A stretch of DNA of 64,000 nucleotides from Arthrobacter sp. NtRootA1. GTDB lineage: Bacteria; Actinomycetota; Actinomycetes; Actinomycetales; Micrococcaceae. Each line of letters starts with the position of its first letter. The first letter of the stretch is position 1. Under the pieces are notes generated by a model, which was given only the letters and a program-made list of their open reading frames with translations, was not told the DNA's origin and did not search any database. Shown here one piece after another: positions 43,581 through 50,867 of this stretch. Both the position numbers and the translations under genes were made by a program. The stretch covers positions 5,146,001 through 5,210,000 of the forward strand of contig NZ_AP024630.1 of the NCBI RefSeq assembly GCF_019976975.1, read 5' to 3'.

Positions 43581-45014
43581 TCAGCGGGTGGGGACGGCGA
43601 CTTGGGCGGCGTCGTTCCTGAATTGAGGCGCGTCGGTCTCCTCGTCGGGGCTGACGGGTGCGCGGGTTGGATCCCACTTGATGATGGAGCAAATGATGCA
43701 GGCAGCCAGGGGAACCGCGGACAGGATAAGGAACGTTGGCCCCAGTCCCAGTTCTGCTTTCAAAAGCGGGAAGATCAACAATCCCAATGCCGCGCCAGTA
43801 CTGCCCAATGCTCCGATCACACCGTTGGCGCCCGCCCGGAGTTCGCTCCGGAAGGAGAGCGTGGAGATGCTCTTGCCGTTAGCGCCTGGACCACCGGAGT
43901 GGAACAGGATGAACAAGGACGGCACCAGGAAGGCAAGGAAAATCGGCAGGGTCTCGTAGAAGAAGCCCAGGATCAGGAGCATCACGAACACGGCCCCAAA
44001 TCCGATTGCTGAGGCCCGACGAAGGCCAAGTATCTTGCCGATCCTTGGCGACATGAAGCCGCCGATAATGCCAAATACGTTGAAGACCAAGGCCCCTAAG
44101 GTTGCCACTACGAAGTCTGACCCGAAAAGGGTGAGGCTGATGATGGGTAAGTACCAGCCGACCGCGAAGTATTGGATGGACTGGCCAACCTGCACGGTGG
44201 CCGCCAGGATCGTTCGTGGCAGATAGGTACCCCGGAAGATGAGGGCGATATTGGCAGCGCCCCTGTTAGCCATGTTCAGGATCGGGGTGCGGTCCGCCAG
44301 CGGAGCGGGAGTGAAGTCCTGCCCGTAGATTTTGCTCATGGAAGCAGCGGCGCGGTCCAAGAGCCCTTTTCGGGCCGCCCAGGTGGGGCTTTCAACCATG
44401 AAGATGATCTGTGCCAGGAACAGCGCCAGTGCCACCACCCCGGCAGAGCCAACCGCAAACCGCCAAATCGAGTCGCCGACCCCCAAATTGTAGAAAGCAA
44501 TCGCCAGAATCAGATTGCTGCTGACAGCCGTGTACCAGATTCCCTGCCACGTATTCAGGCGGCTCTTCAAGCGCGCCGGCGTGAATTCCGCCAAAACGGC
44601 CATCGCAATCGCAAAATCAATGCCATAAGCAGCACCTACGAAGAACCTGCCCACCAGAACAAGCTCAAAAGTCGGTGCGAAGGCCGCGAAGCCAGCGCCG
44701 GCGAAAGCAAGGAACTTGGCAAAGATGAGCGGTGGGATCCTCCCCCACCTATCCGCCATCCAGCCGCCGATTGGATTGAACGCAATGGCTACCCAGGAGG
44801 CCAAGGACGTCAGGATCGCTATCTGTGTTGGGCTGAGGTGCAGGTCTCTGGTCATCGGACCGAGCCCGGCACTCAATGCCGAGTTGGAAAAGGCATCCAG
44901 GAACAGGCCACCCAAAGCCAGCCACCAGATAAGGCCTGCTCGACCGGAAATTCTGGGGCGGGCGTCGATGTAGGACACGACATCGTGTACACCGCGAAGG
45001 ACCAAGCTAGACAT
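43581..45014 (-). CDS. MFS transporter (glycerol/polyol operon)
   Basis: A 477-aa MFS permease with about 12 membrane helices. The signature loop is GGWMADRWGRIPP and the helix 4-5 region reads LVGRFFVGAAYGIDFAIAMAVLAEFTPARLKSR, typical of sugar/metabolite:H+ symporters. ATG at 45014 with GAGAGG 9 nt upstream. It is the first gene of the operon, 51 nt after the terminator-like T-tract. It probably imports the operon's substrate in place of a GlpF facilitator. Confidence 0.87.
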   Translation of the reverse strand: MSSLVLRGVHDVVSYIDARPRISGRAGLIWWLALGGLFLDAFSNSALSAGLGPMTRDLHLSPTQIAILTSLASWVAIAFNPIGGWMADRWGRIPPLIFAKFLAFAGAGFAAFAPTFELVLVGRFFVGAAYGIDFAIAMAVLAEFTPARLKSRLNTWQGIWYTAVSSNLILAIAFYNLGVGDSIWRFAVGSAGVVALALFLAQIIFMVESPTWAARKGLLDRAAASMSKIYGQDFTPAPLADRTPILNMANRGAANIALIFRGTYLPRTILAATVQVGQSIQYFAVGWYLPIISLTLFGSDFVVATLGALVFNVFGIIGGFMSPRIGKILGLRRASAIGFGAVFVMLLILGFFYETLPIFLAFLVPSLFILFHSGGPGANGKSISTLSFRSELRAGANGVIGALGSTGAALGLLIFPLLKAELGLGPTFLILSAVPLAACIICSIIKWDPTRAPVSPDEETDAPQFRNDAAQVAVPTR

Positions 45015-45064
45015 TCGTTCGACCTCTCTGTCGTGAAACCGTTTCGTCAGAGGTCGTCGCCTGT

Positions 45065-45110
45065 AAAACAAAAAATGGGCAGATTGAGACCTCCAACAGG
45101 AAGTCTCAAT
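45065..45110 (-). promoter_or_regulatory. Leader attenuator/terminator stem-loop, candidate GlpP antitermination site
   Basis: On the minus strand ATTGAGAC (45110-45103) pairs perfectly with GTCTCAAT (45090-45083) across a 12-base loop. A GGG/CCC pair can extend the stem, and the tract TTTTTTGTTTT follows (45075-45065). It lies between the promoter and the first operon gene. A terminator in a leader of an operon that encodes GlpP is the arrangement known from the Bacillus glp system. Confidence 0.6.
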
Positions 45111-45125
45111 TCTTACCCTGTGCCA

Positions 45126-45139
45126 GTGATTCTATTCAC
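45126..45139. promoter_or_regulatory. CRP/GlxR-type binding site candidate at the glp promoter
   Basis: GTGATTCTATTCAC matches GTGA-n6-TCAC exactly, with an additional A on the right flank. It covers the proposed -10 hexamer, so binding would be expected to repress, unless the true start site lies further downstream. Confidence 0.5.
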
Positions 45140-45158
45140 AGTTCCTACGGCGCTGCAA
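45129..45158 (-). promoter_or_regulatory. Candidate promoter of the glp-type operon
   Basis: Minus strand TTGCAG (45158-45153), 18-base spacer, TAGAAT (45134-45129). The predicted start falls just before the attenuator stem. A perfect inverted repeat with 7-bp arms CGGCGCT/AGCGCCG (45148-45164) overlaps the -35 hexamer and could be a further operator. Confidence 0.45.
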
Positions 45159-45205
45159 GCGCCGGTTCGCAGATTTCAAAAACCATGACGGTTGCAATCG
45201 GAACC

Positions 45206-45223
45206 TGAGTGCCGGCGTCGGGG
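45206..45223. repeat. Partial copy of the TGAGTGCCGACGTCG terminator element
   Basis: TGAGTGCCGGCGTCGGGG matches the right arm of the hairpin at 36663-36680 at 17 of 18 bases, but no complementary left arm is present. It lies just beyond the stop codon of the damaged acetyltransferase gene, so it may be a decayed terminator. Confidence 0.5.
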
Positions 45224-45225
45224 GT

Positions 45226-45600
45226 TTATGGCTGGTTTGTTAGACGTGGCTTGGCCGAGACGTCAATCCAGTAACGCCGAAAATACCGCCCGCTCTCAGC
45301 CTCCCGCAGATCCTCAAGCTGGCCGCCACAACGTTCAATGGTCTTGGCGGACGCCGCATTGGCATCATCACAAGTCAAAAGAACGCGGTCGGGCTCTCCC
45401 GCCGCAGCCAAACGGGCGCAAACTTCCTGCAGAGCCCAGGCCGCGAAGCCTTCCAGGCTTGTGATGTCGTCGTCCGCCAACAACCCCGCACCGTCCTGAT
45501 GGGCCCCATTCCACTCGCGGTGCGACTCGGCAAACGAGTGGTAATAGGAAGCATCCGGTGCAACGAGTTTGAATATGTGGACGACTATATCCGTGGTCAA
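45226..45600 (-). pseudogene. GNAT acetyltransferase with internal in-frame deletion
   Basis: The N-terminal part (LVAPDASYYHSFAESHREWN, DITSLEGFAAW) and the C-terminal part (LQEVCARLAAAGEPDRVLLTCDD, SAKTIERCGGQLED, RYWIDVS) match a known GNAT family of about 170-180 residues. The middle 65-75 residues, including the acetyl-CoA pyrophosphate loop (R/QxxGxG/A), are missing. The two halves join in frame after FAAW. It cannot be a working acetyltransferase. The start is uncertain (TTG at 45600 proposed); the longer frame overlaps the divergent glyoxalase gene. Confidence 0.65.
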
Positions 45601-45642
45601 AGTAGCTGGAGCCAAGCGCTGCACCTTGGTAGCTTTCAACGC

Positions 45643-46080
45643 ATGGCCATCAAATTTGAGAATGTGGGAATCGCTGTTCGCGACATCGAAGAAGCAATCG
45701 CCTTTTTCACCGATCTTGGTCTTACCGTCATCGGCCGTGACACGATCAGCGGCGAGTGGGCGGACATTGCCGTAGGACTTGATGGAAACCATGCCAAGAT
45801 CGCGATGCTACAAACTCCGGACGGGCAGGGTCGCCTTGAACTCTTCGAATACATCCACCCGGAAGCGATCGAGTCGGACCCCACTCGCCCCAACGACATT
45901 GGCATGCACCGCGTGGCCTTTTCGGTTGACGATATCGATAAGGCCCTTGAAGTAGCTGCAAAGCACGGATTCCACCCCCTTCGCGGCGTGGCGACCTATG
46001 GCGACGTCTACAAGCTCACATACCTTCGCGGCCCCAGCGGAATTCTCGTCATGCTCGCCGAGGAATTGAAGAAGGCCTGA
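45643..46080 (+). CDS. VOC/glyoxalase-fold protein (methylmalonyl-CoA epimerase-like)
   Basis: A 145-aa vicinal-oxygen-chelate protein with two beta-alpha-beta modules: IKFENVGIAVRDIEEAIAFFTDLG and GMHRVAFSVDDIDKALEVAAKHGF. Metal-ligand positions are less complete than in true glyoxalase I (the usual first His is replaced in VGIAV, Glu in GRLELFEY). It resembles lactoylglutathione lyase-related and epimerase-like proteins of unknown substrate. The ATG at 45643 opens where similarity begins; the open frame upstream lacks it. Confidence 0.82.
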   Translation: MAIKFENVGIAVRDIEEAIAFFTDLGLTVIGRDTISGEWADIAVGLDGNHAKIAMLQTPDGQGRLELFEYIHPEAIESDPTRPNDIGMHRVAFSVDDIDKALEVAAKHGFHPLRGVATYGDVYKLTYLRGPSGILVMLAEELKKA

Positions 46081-46090
46081 CAGCCGAGCA

Positions 46091-46756
46091 TTAGTGGCCC
46101 GACTCTCGGGCGATTTTCTGGGCAAAATCGTTCAATACTGCAGCCACAGCTTCCGGATGGCTTGAGGCTGCGTAGTGACCCCCTGGGATTTCCACCGGTT
46201 CGATTCCAAGCCGCTGATGTACTTGGCGTCTCATGAATGAAGCCGGAAAGAACCGGTCGTCACGGCACAGTATTGCCATGGTGGGGACGGCTGGATGCCG
46301 ACCAGGCCAGGGCCCTGCCATCCAAGCACCTCGCTGATCGCGCTCCCTGTCGCGGGCCTGATCCGCGAGGTCTTCAGGGACCTCGTTGAAGTAGGCTTCC
46401 TGAGGGTCCGGGTCAATGGTCTCCCGGTTGTGTCGGGTGTTGATCCACCAGTCGCCGAATGTCTCGCCTGGCAGTGGGATCATTCCTGCTAAATACACAA
46501 GGCCTTCCGAGTGGAGCTGCTCGCAAACCAAGGGTGCCGTAAAGCCTCCCAGCGAGTGGCCCACCACGATGGTGTTCTGAGCATCGCCCACCGCTGCAGT
46601 CACTGCTTGGCTGTAATCCCCAAGCCCTGCGGCCTCGTCCTCGATGGGCAAGTCAACCGCGACGACGCCGTGTCCGGATGCCTCAAGCAGTGGCCTGACC
46701 AGATGCCAGTCCCATGCCGAGGAACCGCCACCGTGGATCAGTACGAAAACGGCCAC
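46091..46756 (-). CDS. Alpha/beta hydrolase (EstC/salicylate-esterase-like)
   Basis: A 221-aa alpha/beta hydrolase: oxyanion loop LIHGGGSSAWDWHLV, nucleophile elbow VVGHSLGGFTAPLV (Ser), acid in LCRDDRFFP and catalytic His in PGGHYAASSHPEAV. The compact form with a Trp after the oxyanion loop resembles plant-type esterase/hydroxynitrile lyase relatives. It follows the rhodanese gene by 25 nt on the same strand and is convergent with the VOC gene. Substrate unknown. Confidence 0.87.
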   Translation of the reverse strand: MAVFVLIHGGGSSAWDWHLVRPLLEASGHGVVAVDLPIEDEAAGLGDYSQAVTAAVGDAQNTIVVGHSLGGFTAPLVCEQLHSEGLVYLAGMIPLPGETFGDWWINTRHNRETIDPDPQEAYFNEVPEDLADQARDRERDQRGAWMAGPWPGRHPAVPTMAILCRDDRFFPASFMRRQVHQRLGIEPVEIPGGHYAASSHPEAVAAVLNDFAQKIARESGH

Positions 46757-46781
46757 ATTCCCACCCCGCTTTCCAAGGACA

Positions 46782-47204
46782 TCACGCGTGAGCTGTTACC
46801 AGCGGATCGGGCTTCTGCGAGCTGACGCCGGAAGCAGTCTCAAGTGGTAGGCCGTTCCGGATCCAGTACTCGATTCCGCCTATCATTTCCTTCACGGAAT
46901 ATCCCAGTTCGGCGAATGCGAGCGCCGCGAAGGTGCTGCCGTTGCAACCCGGACCCCACGAATAGACCACCACTTTTGAGGCCGCCGGGATCAGGTCAGC
47001 AGCCAACGCCGGAATCTGCGCGGTCGGAATATGTACCGCACCGGGAATATGCCCGTGGTCCCATGAGGACTGCCGCCGCGTGTCCACCACAACGAGGGAG
47101 CCCTGCTCCGACTCCGCCACTTCCATGACGTCGATCTCACACTGCAACTTGGCGCGAAAATAGGCGGCAGGATCGAGTTCTTTGGTGGCCGGCGAGGTTT
47201 TCAC
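46782..47204 (-). CDS. Single-domain rhodanese-like sulfurtransferase
   Basis: A 140-aa rhodanese: VVVDTRRQSSWDHGHIPGAVHIPTAQI (CH2A-type entry) and active-site loop YSWGPGCNGST with the catalytic Cys, then GYSVKEMIGGIEYWIRNGLP. A GTG start at 47204 is chosen because GGAGGA directly precedes it; the open frame runs 36 codons further without similarity. It probably transfers sulfane sulfur, and is likely cotranscribed with the hydrolase. Confidence 0.85.
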   Translation of the reverse strand: MKTSPATKELDPAAYFRAKLQCEIDVMEVAESEQGSLVVVDTRRQSSWDHGHIPGAVHIPTAQIPALAADLIPAASKVVVYSWGPGCNGSTFAALAFAELGYSVKEMIGGIEYWIRNGLPLETASGVSSQKPDPLVTAHA

Positions 47205-47348
47205 GTGTCCTCCTTTATAAAGAGCGGATTCAGCGGAGATCCTCGTTCCGCCAAAGCAAACAGTACGCTGAGCCTCCCCTTCCCGATGCCCCCGGGGTAG
47301 ACTCCAGCCCACAACGCGGGCAAGTCTGTGGCATTTTGGGGGATTTCA

Positions 47349-49265
47349 GTGGGAACTGTTGCCGGTAATTCAGCTCTGCTTTTTCATCGCACTTCGGAGA
47401 AACCACGACGGCGGTTGGCAGCTGTGCTTTCGGCCGCCGCCTTGCTGTCCCTGGTACTTAGCGCGATGCCGGGTAATCCAGCGCGGGCCGACGTCGTGGT
47501 GAACAACATTAGCGTGGGCGAGGGAGCCAGCAACATTGTCGTCAACCCTGTCACCAACACCGCGTACGTCACGACGAACGACGGGCTAACCATCATCAAT
47601 GGGAGGACGCAAGCCACTGCCAAGGTGAAAACAGGTGGGGTCCCGGCGGATCTGGCCCTTAATATCGCCACGAACAAGATCTATGTGAGTAACAAAGGCG
47701 GCGAAGCGAGCGGAACGGTTGCAGTTATTGATGGCAGTACGCATGCCGTGACCCAAGTCTCCGTTGGTCCCGATCCATATGCCATCGCCGTCAACCAAAC
47801 CACGAACAAAATCTACGTCGGTGGCCGGGCGGGCCTGTCTGTGATCGATGGAAAAACGAACGCCAGCACAACCATCAACACTGACTGGGTAACACAAGTA
47901 GCGATCAACCAGGCTACGAACCGCGTTTATGTCTTGGCCAACGGCGTGAAAGTGATTAATGGTGCCACTAACAGCGTGACTCAGATCGACATGGGCTCCA
48001 GCGTTGCTTGGCCCACCAACTTGGCTGTCAACCAAGTCACCAACAAGGTCTACATTGCTTCGCGTGTCCGCAATTACATGGAACTCGAAGTCTTGGACGG
48101 GGCTTCCAACCAAGTGCAGCCGATCTACTCGGATCTGAACTCAAGCCCGGCTGGACTCGCTGTCGATGAAACGAACAACAGGGTCTACCTGGGCCGCATC
48201 TTGCTCGGGGACGGAACGCTGTCATCGCTGACTGGGGTCCTGTCCGTTTTCGGTGGTGAGGGCGGCGGTCCCATTGATATCAGGACAGGGGAAACGCCAG
48301 AGAAAATCGCGGTCAATGGCAAGACCAACAGGGTGTACCTCGGTGGAAACTACCTCGGTGTCAAAGTCATCGATGGCACAATTTTTGCTTTGTCGACGCT
48401 GTTTGTGAAGTCCGGAACAGCTATTGCGGTTAACGAGACCACTAACAGAATCTACGTCGCCAAATGGGCCGGAACCGTGGCTGTCATTGACGGGAGCATT
48501 CCGTCCCAGCTGAAGAACGACTTTAGTGGCGATTGGAAAACGGACGTCCTCGCCCGTGACACTTCAGGTCTACTGTGGCTCTACCCAGGAAACGGCGCGG
48601 CTGGATGGCAACCCCGCACACAGGTGGGGTCGGCTTGGAACTCCATGACCGCCGTCGTAAGTCCTGGCGATTTCAGCGGCGACACGAAACCGGACGTCCT
48701 GGCCCGCGACGGCGCTGGCCATTTGTGGATGTATCCCGGAAACGGGTCGGGCGGCTGGTTGCCCCGTGTACACGTCGGCTCAGGCTGGAACGCCATATCC
48801 GCCATCGTGACACCGGGCGACTTCAACGGAGACGGCACGTCGGACATTTTGGCCCGGGACACGTCGGGAATCCTCTGGTTGTACCCGGGTGACGGCCGCG
48901 GGGATTGGCTTCCCCGAACCAATCTGGGGGCGGGATGGAACGCCCTGACCGCGATCGTTGGCCCTGGTGATTTCGATAGCAACGGTACGCCCGATGTCCT
49001 CGCCCGCGACGGCTCCGGGCTCCTGTGGCTCTATAGCGGCGATGGGACGGGAGGCTGGTGGGGGAACCGCAAGCAGGTGGGACAGGGATGGAACCCGATG
49101 ACCGCGATCGTCGCCCCGGGAGACTTCAACGGCGACGGGCGTCCGGACATTATGGCCCGCGACAGCAGCGGCGCACTCTTCCTGTATCCCAGTGCGAGCG
49201 GCGGAGCGTGGCTGCCCACTGTACGAATTGGGCAGGGCTGGAACAGTATGACCGCCATCCTTTGA
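47349..49265 (+). CDS. Secreted double beta-propeller protein (YVTN-type plus VCBS/FG-GAP repeats)
   Basis: A 638-aa exported protein. The signal peptide has KPRRR, a hydrophobic core and an ARA cleavage site near residue 47. Residues about 50-390 contain YVTN/NHL-like blades, each with an AVN..TN.IYV motif and a VIDG turn. Residues about 395-638 hold five 50-residue repeats of the form GDF-GD---D-LARD-SG-LWLYPG-G-GW. I prefer the GTG at 47349 (GGGGGA upstream) over the GTG at 47328. There is no anchor, so it is probably free or wall-associated. Function unknown; binding is more likely than catalysis. Confidence 0.78.
   Translation: MGTVAGNSALLFHRTSEKPRRRLAAVLSAAALLSLVLSAMPGNPARADVVVNNISVGEGASNIVVNPVTNTAYVTTNDGLTIINGRTQATAKVKTGGVPADLALNIATNKIYVSNKGGEASGTVAVIDGSTHAVTQVSVGPDPYAIAVNQTTNKIYVGGRAGLSVIDGKTNASTTINTDWVTQVAINQATNRVYVLANGVKVINGATNSVTQIDMGSSVAWPTNLAVNQVTNKVYIASRVRNYMELEVLDGASNQVQPIYSDLNSSPAGLAVDETNNRVYLGRILLGDGTLSSLTGVLSVFGGEGGGPIDIRTGETPEKIAVNGKTNRVYLGGNYLGVKVIDGTIFALSTLFVKSGTAIAVNETTNRIYVAKWAGTVAVIDGSIPSQLKNDFSGDWKTDVLARDTSGLLWLYPGNGAAGWQPRTQVGSAWNSMTAVVSPGDFSGDTKPDVLARDGAGHLWMYPGNGSGGWLPRVHVGSGWNAISAIVTPGDFNGDGTSDILARDTSGILWLYPGDGRGDWLPRTNLGAGWNALTAIVGPGDFDSNGTPDVLARDGSGLLWLYSGDGTGGWWGNRKQVGQGWNPMTAIVAPGDFNGDGRPDIMARDSSGALFLYPSASGGAWLPTVRIGQGWNSMTAIL
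48517..49265 (+). repeat. Five tandem 150-bp coding repeats (VCBS/FG-GAP type)
   Basis: Units begin near 48520, 48667, 48817, 48967 and 49120, each encoding a D-F-x-G/S-D/N motif, an LARD motif and a GW motif about 50 residues apart. Copies three and five (DFNGDGTSD, DFNGDGRPD) keep a canonical calcium-loop pattern; the others are altered. Confidence 0.7.
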
Positions 49266-49318
49266 CGCGACAGGCCAGCGTTCTTCACGGCGGACACCGG
49301 CAGCCCTAGGCTGGAAAC

Positions 49319-50137
49319 ATGCCGAAGGTGAGTGTTAACGGCGTCGCGCTTTACTACGAGGAACACGGCGAGGGCGTGCCTATTCTTGGTTTACATGGCA
49401 CGCCTGGTTCGGCAGCTCTGTGGGCCGGAGCCGCTGTGGCGCTGAGTAATCACGGGCGGTGCATCATTTTCGACCGCCGCGGTTTCCACCGCAGCGCACT
49501 CGTCCCGCCTCCGTCCACCTTGGACCTTATCCAGCACGTCGACGACGCCGCGGCCCTCCTCGCCGCACTCCACGCAGGGCCCGCCGTGGTCATCGGCCCG
49601 GGCACTGGCGGGCTCATAGCCCTGGGGTTGGCGCGGCATTTCCCGGACAAGGTGAAAGCGCTCGTCCTGCTGGAGCCGGCTTTGTTCACAATAGATCCCG
49701 ACGCCGACACTTGGGCTCGCGGGCTGCGGCAGCGGGTGCTGGGGGCCTCGTGCGACCGTCCGTTCGGAGTGGCGGAGGTTGTGATGCGCGAAGCCTTGGG
49801 CGTTCAGTCTTGGGATGCGTTGCCTGGCGACATCCATGAAATGCTCGCCCACACCAGCCCGGCAGTCCTGGCCGAGATTCGTGGCCGGGGACTCGATCTC
49901 AGTGATTCCCCTTTGGAGATGAATGAGGACGATCTTGCGGACATCCGACGGCCAAGTCTCATCCTCTCCGCCGAAGGCTCTCCGCATGTGCTCCGACTTA
50001 TCACCTCGCGGTTGTCCGGTGCACTCCCCTATACAGAATCAGTGCTGGTATCGGGAGGCCATCTGATCAATCCAGCACATCCCGCCGTTCTGGACTTTGT
50101 AGACAGAATGGCTGCAACACCCAGATCGTGGGTATAG
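49319..50137 (+). CDS. Alpha/beta-hydrolase-fold protein lacking the nucleophile Ser
   Basis: A 272-aa alpha/beta-hydrolase homologue. LGLHGTPGSAALW (oxyanion loop), IIFDRRGFHRSA and a C-terminal VSGGHLINPAHPAVL (His) are present. The nucleophile elbow reads IGPGTGGLIALGLA, aligning Gly with the Ser of the usual GHSLGG, so the standard catalytic residue is missing. It could be a binding protein or pseudoenzyme, or the neighbouring Thr might substitute. No operon partner; the copper operon starts downstream. Confidence 0.8.
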   Translation: MPKVSVNGVALYYEEHGEGVPILGLHGTPGSAALWAGAAVALSNHGRCIIFDRRGFHRSALVPPPSTLDLIQHVDDAAALLAALHAGPAVVIGPGTGGLIALGLARHFPDKVKALVLLEPALFTIDPDADTWARGLRQRVLGASCDRPFGVAEVVMREALGVQSWDALPGDIHEMLAHTSPAVLAEIRGRGLDLSDSPLEMNEDDLADIRRPSLILSAEGSPHVLRLITSRLSGALPYTESVLVSGGHLINPAHPAVLDFVDRMAATPRSWV

Positions 50138-50152
50138 CTTCCATCGAGAAGA

Positions 50153-50193
50153 TACCCCCAGGGGGTACTTGATTTGATACCCCCAAGGGGTAT
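50153..50193. promoter_or_regulatory. Tandem CsoR operators
   Basis: TACCCCCAGGGGGTA (50153-50167, perfect) and ATACCCC-CAA-GGGGTAT (50177-50193) match the GC-tract palindromes bound by CsoR copper repressors. They lie 12-52 bp before the csoR start codon, covering its promoter region. Confidence 0.75.
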
Positions 50194-50204
50194 ACATTCG
50201 ATGC

Positions 50205-50576
50205 ATGAGCCATGCAGACCTGAGTATCAGTCAACCGGGCGGCGACTTCCCCACCATCGAAGTCGACCTGGAGCACGCCGCGCCGCACGGTTACACCAGC
50301 AACAAGGATGCATACCTACGCCGCCTGAAACGCATCGAGGGGCAGGTCCGCGGTATCGCGCGCATGGTGGAAGAGGACAAGTACTGCATCGACATCCTCA
50401 CGCAGGTAGCTGCTGCCACCAAAGCCCTGCACGCCGTCAGCCTTGGGCTCGTTGAGGAGCACATCGGCCACTGCGTGGTGGGCGCCGCCTCCGAACCCAA
50501 TCCAGAAGCCCGGGCCGAACAAATCGACGCCAAAGTCAAGGAGGCCACCGATGCCATCGGGCGCCTGTTGCGGTAA
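50205..50576 (+). CDS. csoR: CsoR-family copper-sensing repressor
   Basis: A 123-aa all-helical CsoR/RcnR protein: DAYLRRLKRIEGQVRGIARMVEEDKYCIDILTQ with the first Cys, ALHAVSLGLVEEHIGHC with His and the second Cys, giving the C-H-C Cu(I) site. An N-terminal extension (about 30 residues) precedes the core. It heads a csoR-copZ-copA operon and presumably represses it through the two palindromes at 50153-50193 until Cu(I) binds. Confidence 0.92.
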   Translation: MSHADLSISQPGGDFPTIEVDLEHAAPHGYTSNKDAYLRRLKRIEGQVRGIARMVEEDKYCIDILTQVAAATKALHAVSLGLVEEHIGHCVVGAASEPNPEARAEQIDAKVKEATDAIGRLLR

Positions 50577-50625
50577 CTCCGCCAGCACACACCACACCAT
50601 TCAACTCACTACAAGGGAGCGCATC

Positions 50626-50859
50626 ATGAGCCAGACCATCCAGACAAACGTCAACGTTTCCGGCATGACCTGCGGCCACTGTGTTTCAAGCGTGAGCGAG
50701 GAACTCGAAGCTCTTAACGGCGTGGAAGACGTCTCCGTTGACCTCAACCCCGGCGGCCTGTCCACCGTCACCATCACCTCCACCAGCGAGCTCTCGCCGT
50801 CAGAAATAGGCGAAGCCGTTGCAGAAGCGGGCTACTTGGTGGTAGCCAACGAAGCCTAG
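50626..50859 (+). CDS. copZ: Copper chaperone, heavy-metal-associated domain
   Basis: A 77-aa single HMA domain with the metal motif GMTCGHC near residue 13 and the usual beta-alpha-beta-beta-alpha-beta length. It passes Cu(I) to the CopA ATPase encoded 8 nt downstream and may also deliver to CsoR. ATG at 50626 preceded by AAGGGAGC. Confidence 0.9.
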   Translation: MSQTIQTNVNVSGMTCGHCVSSVSEELEALNGVEDVSVDLNPGGLSTVTITSTSELSPSEIGEAVAEAGYLVVANEA

Positions 50860-50867
50860 GAGTCCTC

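Noticed and set aside
48517..49265. Regular 150-bp repeats considered as a CRISPR-like or satellite array
   Set aside because: The repeats are in frame, encode a conserved protein motif and have no uniform short repeat plus variable spacer pattern.
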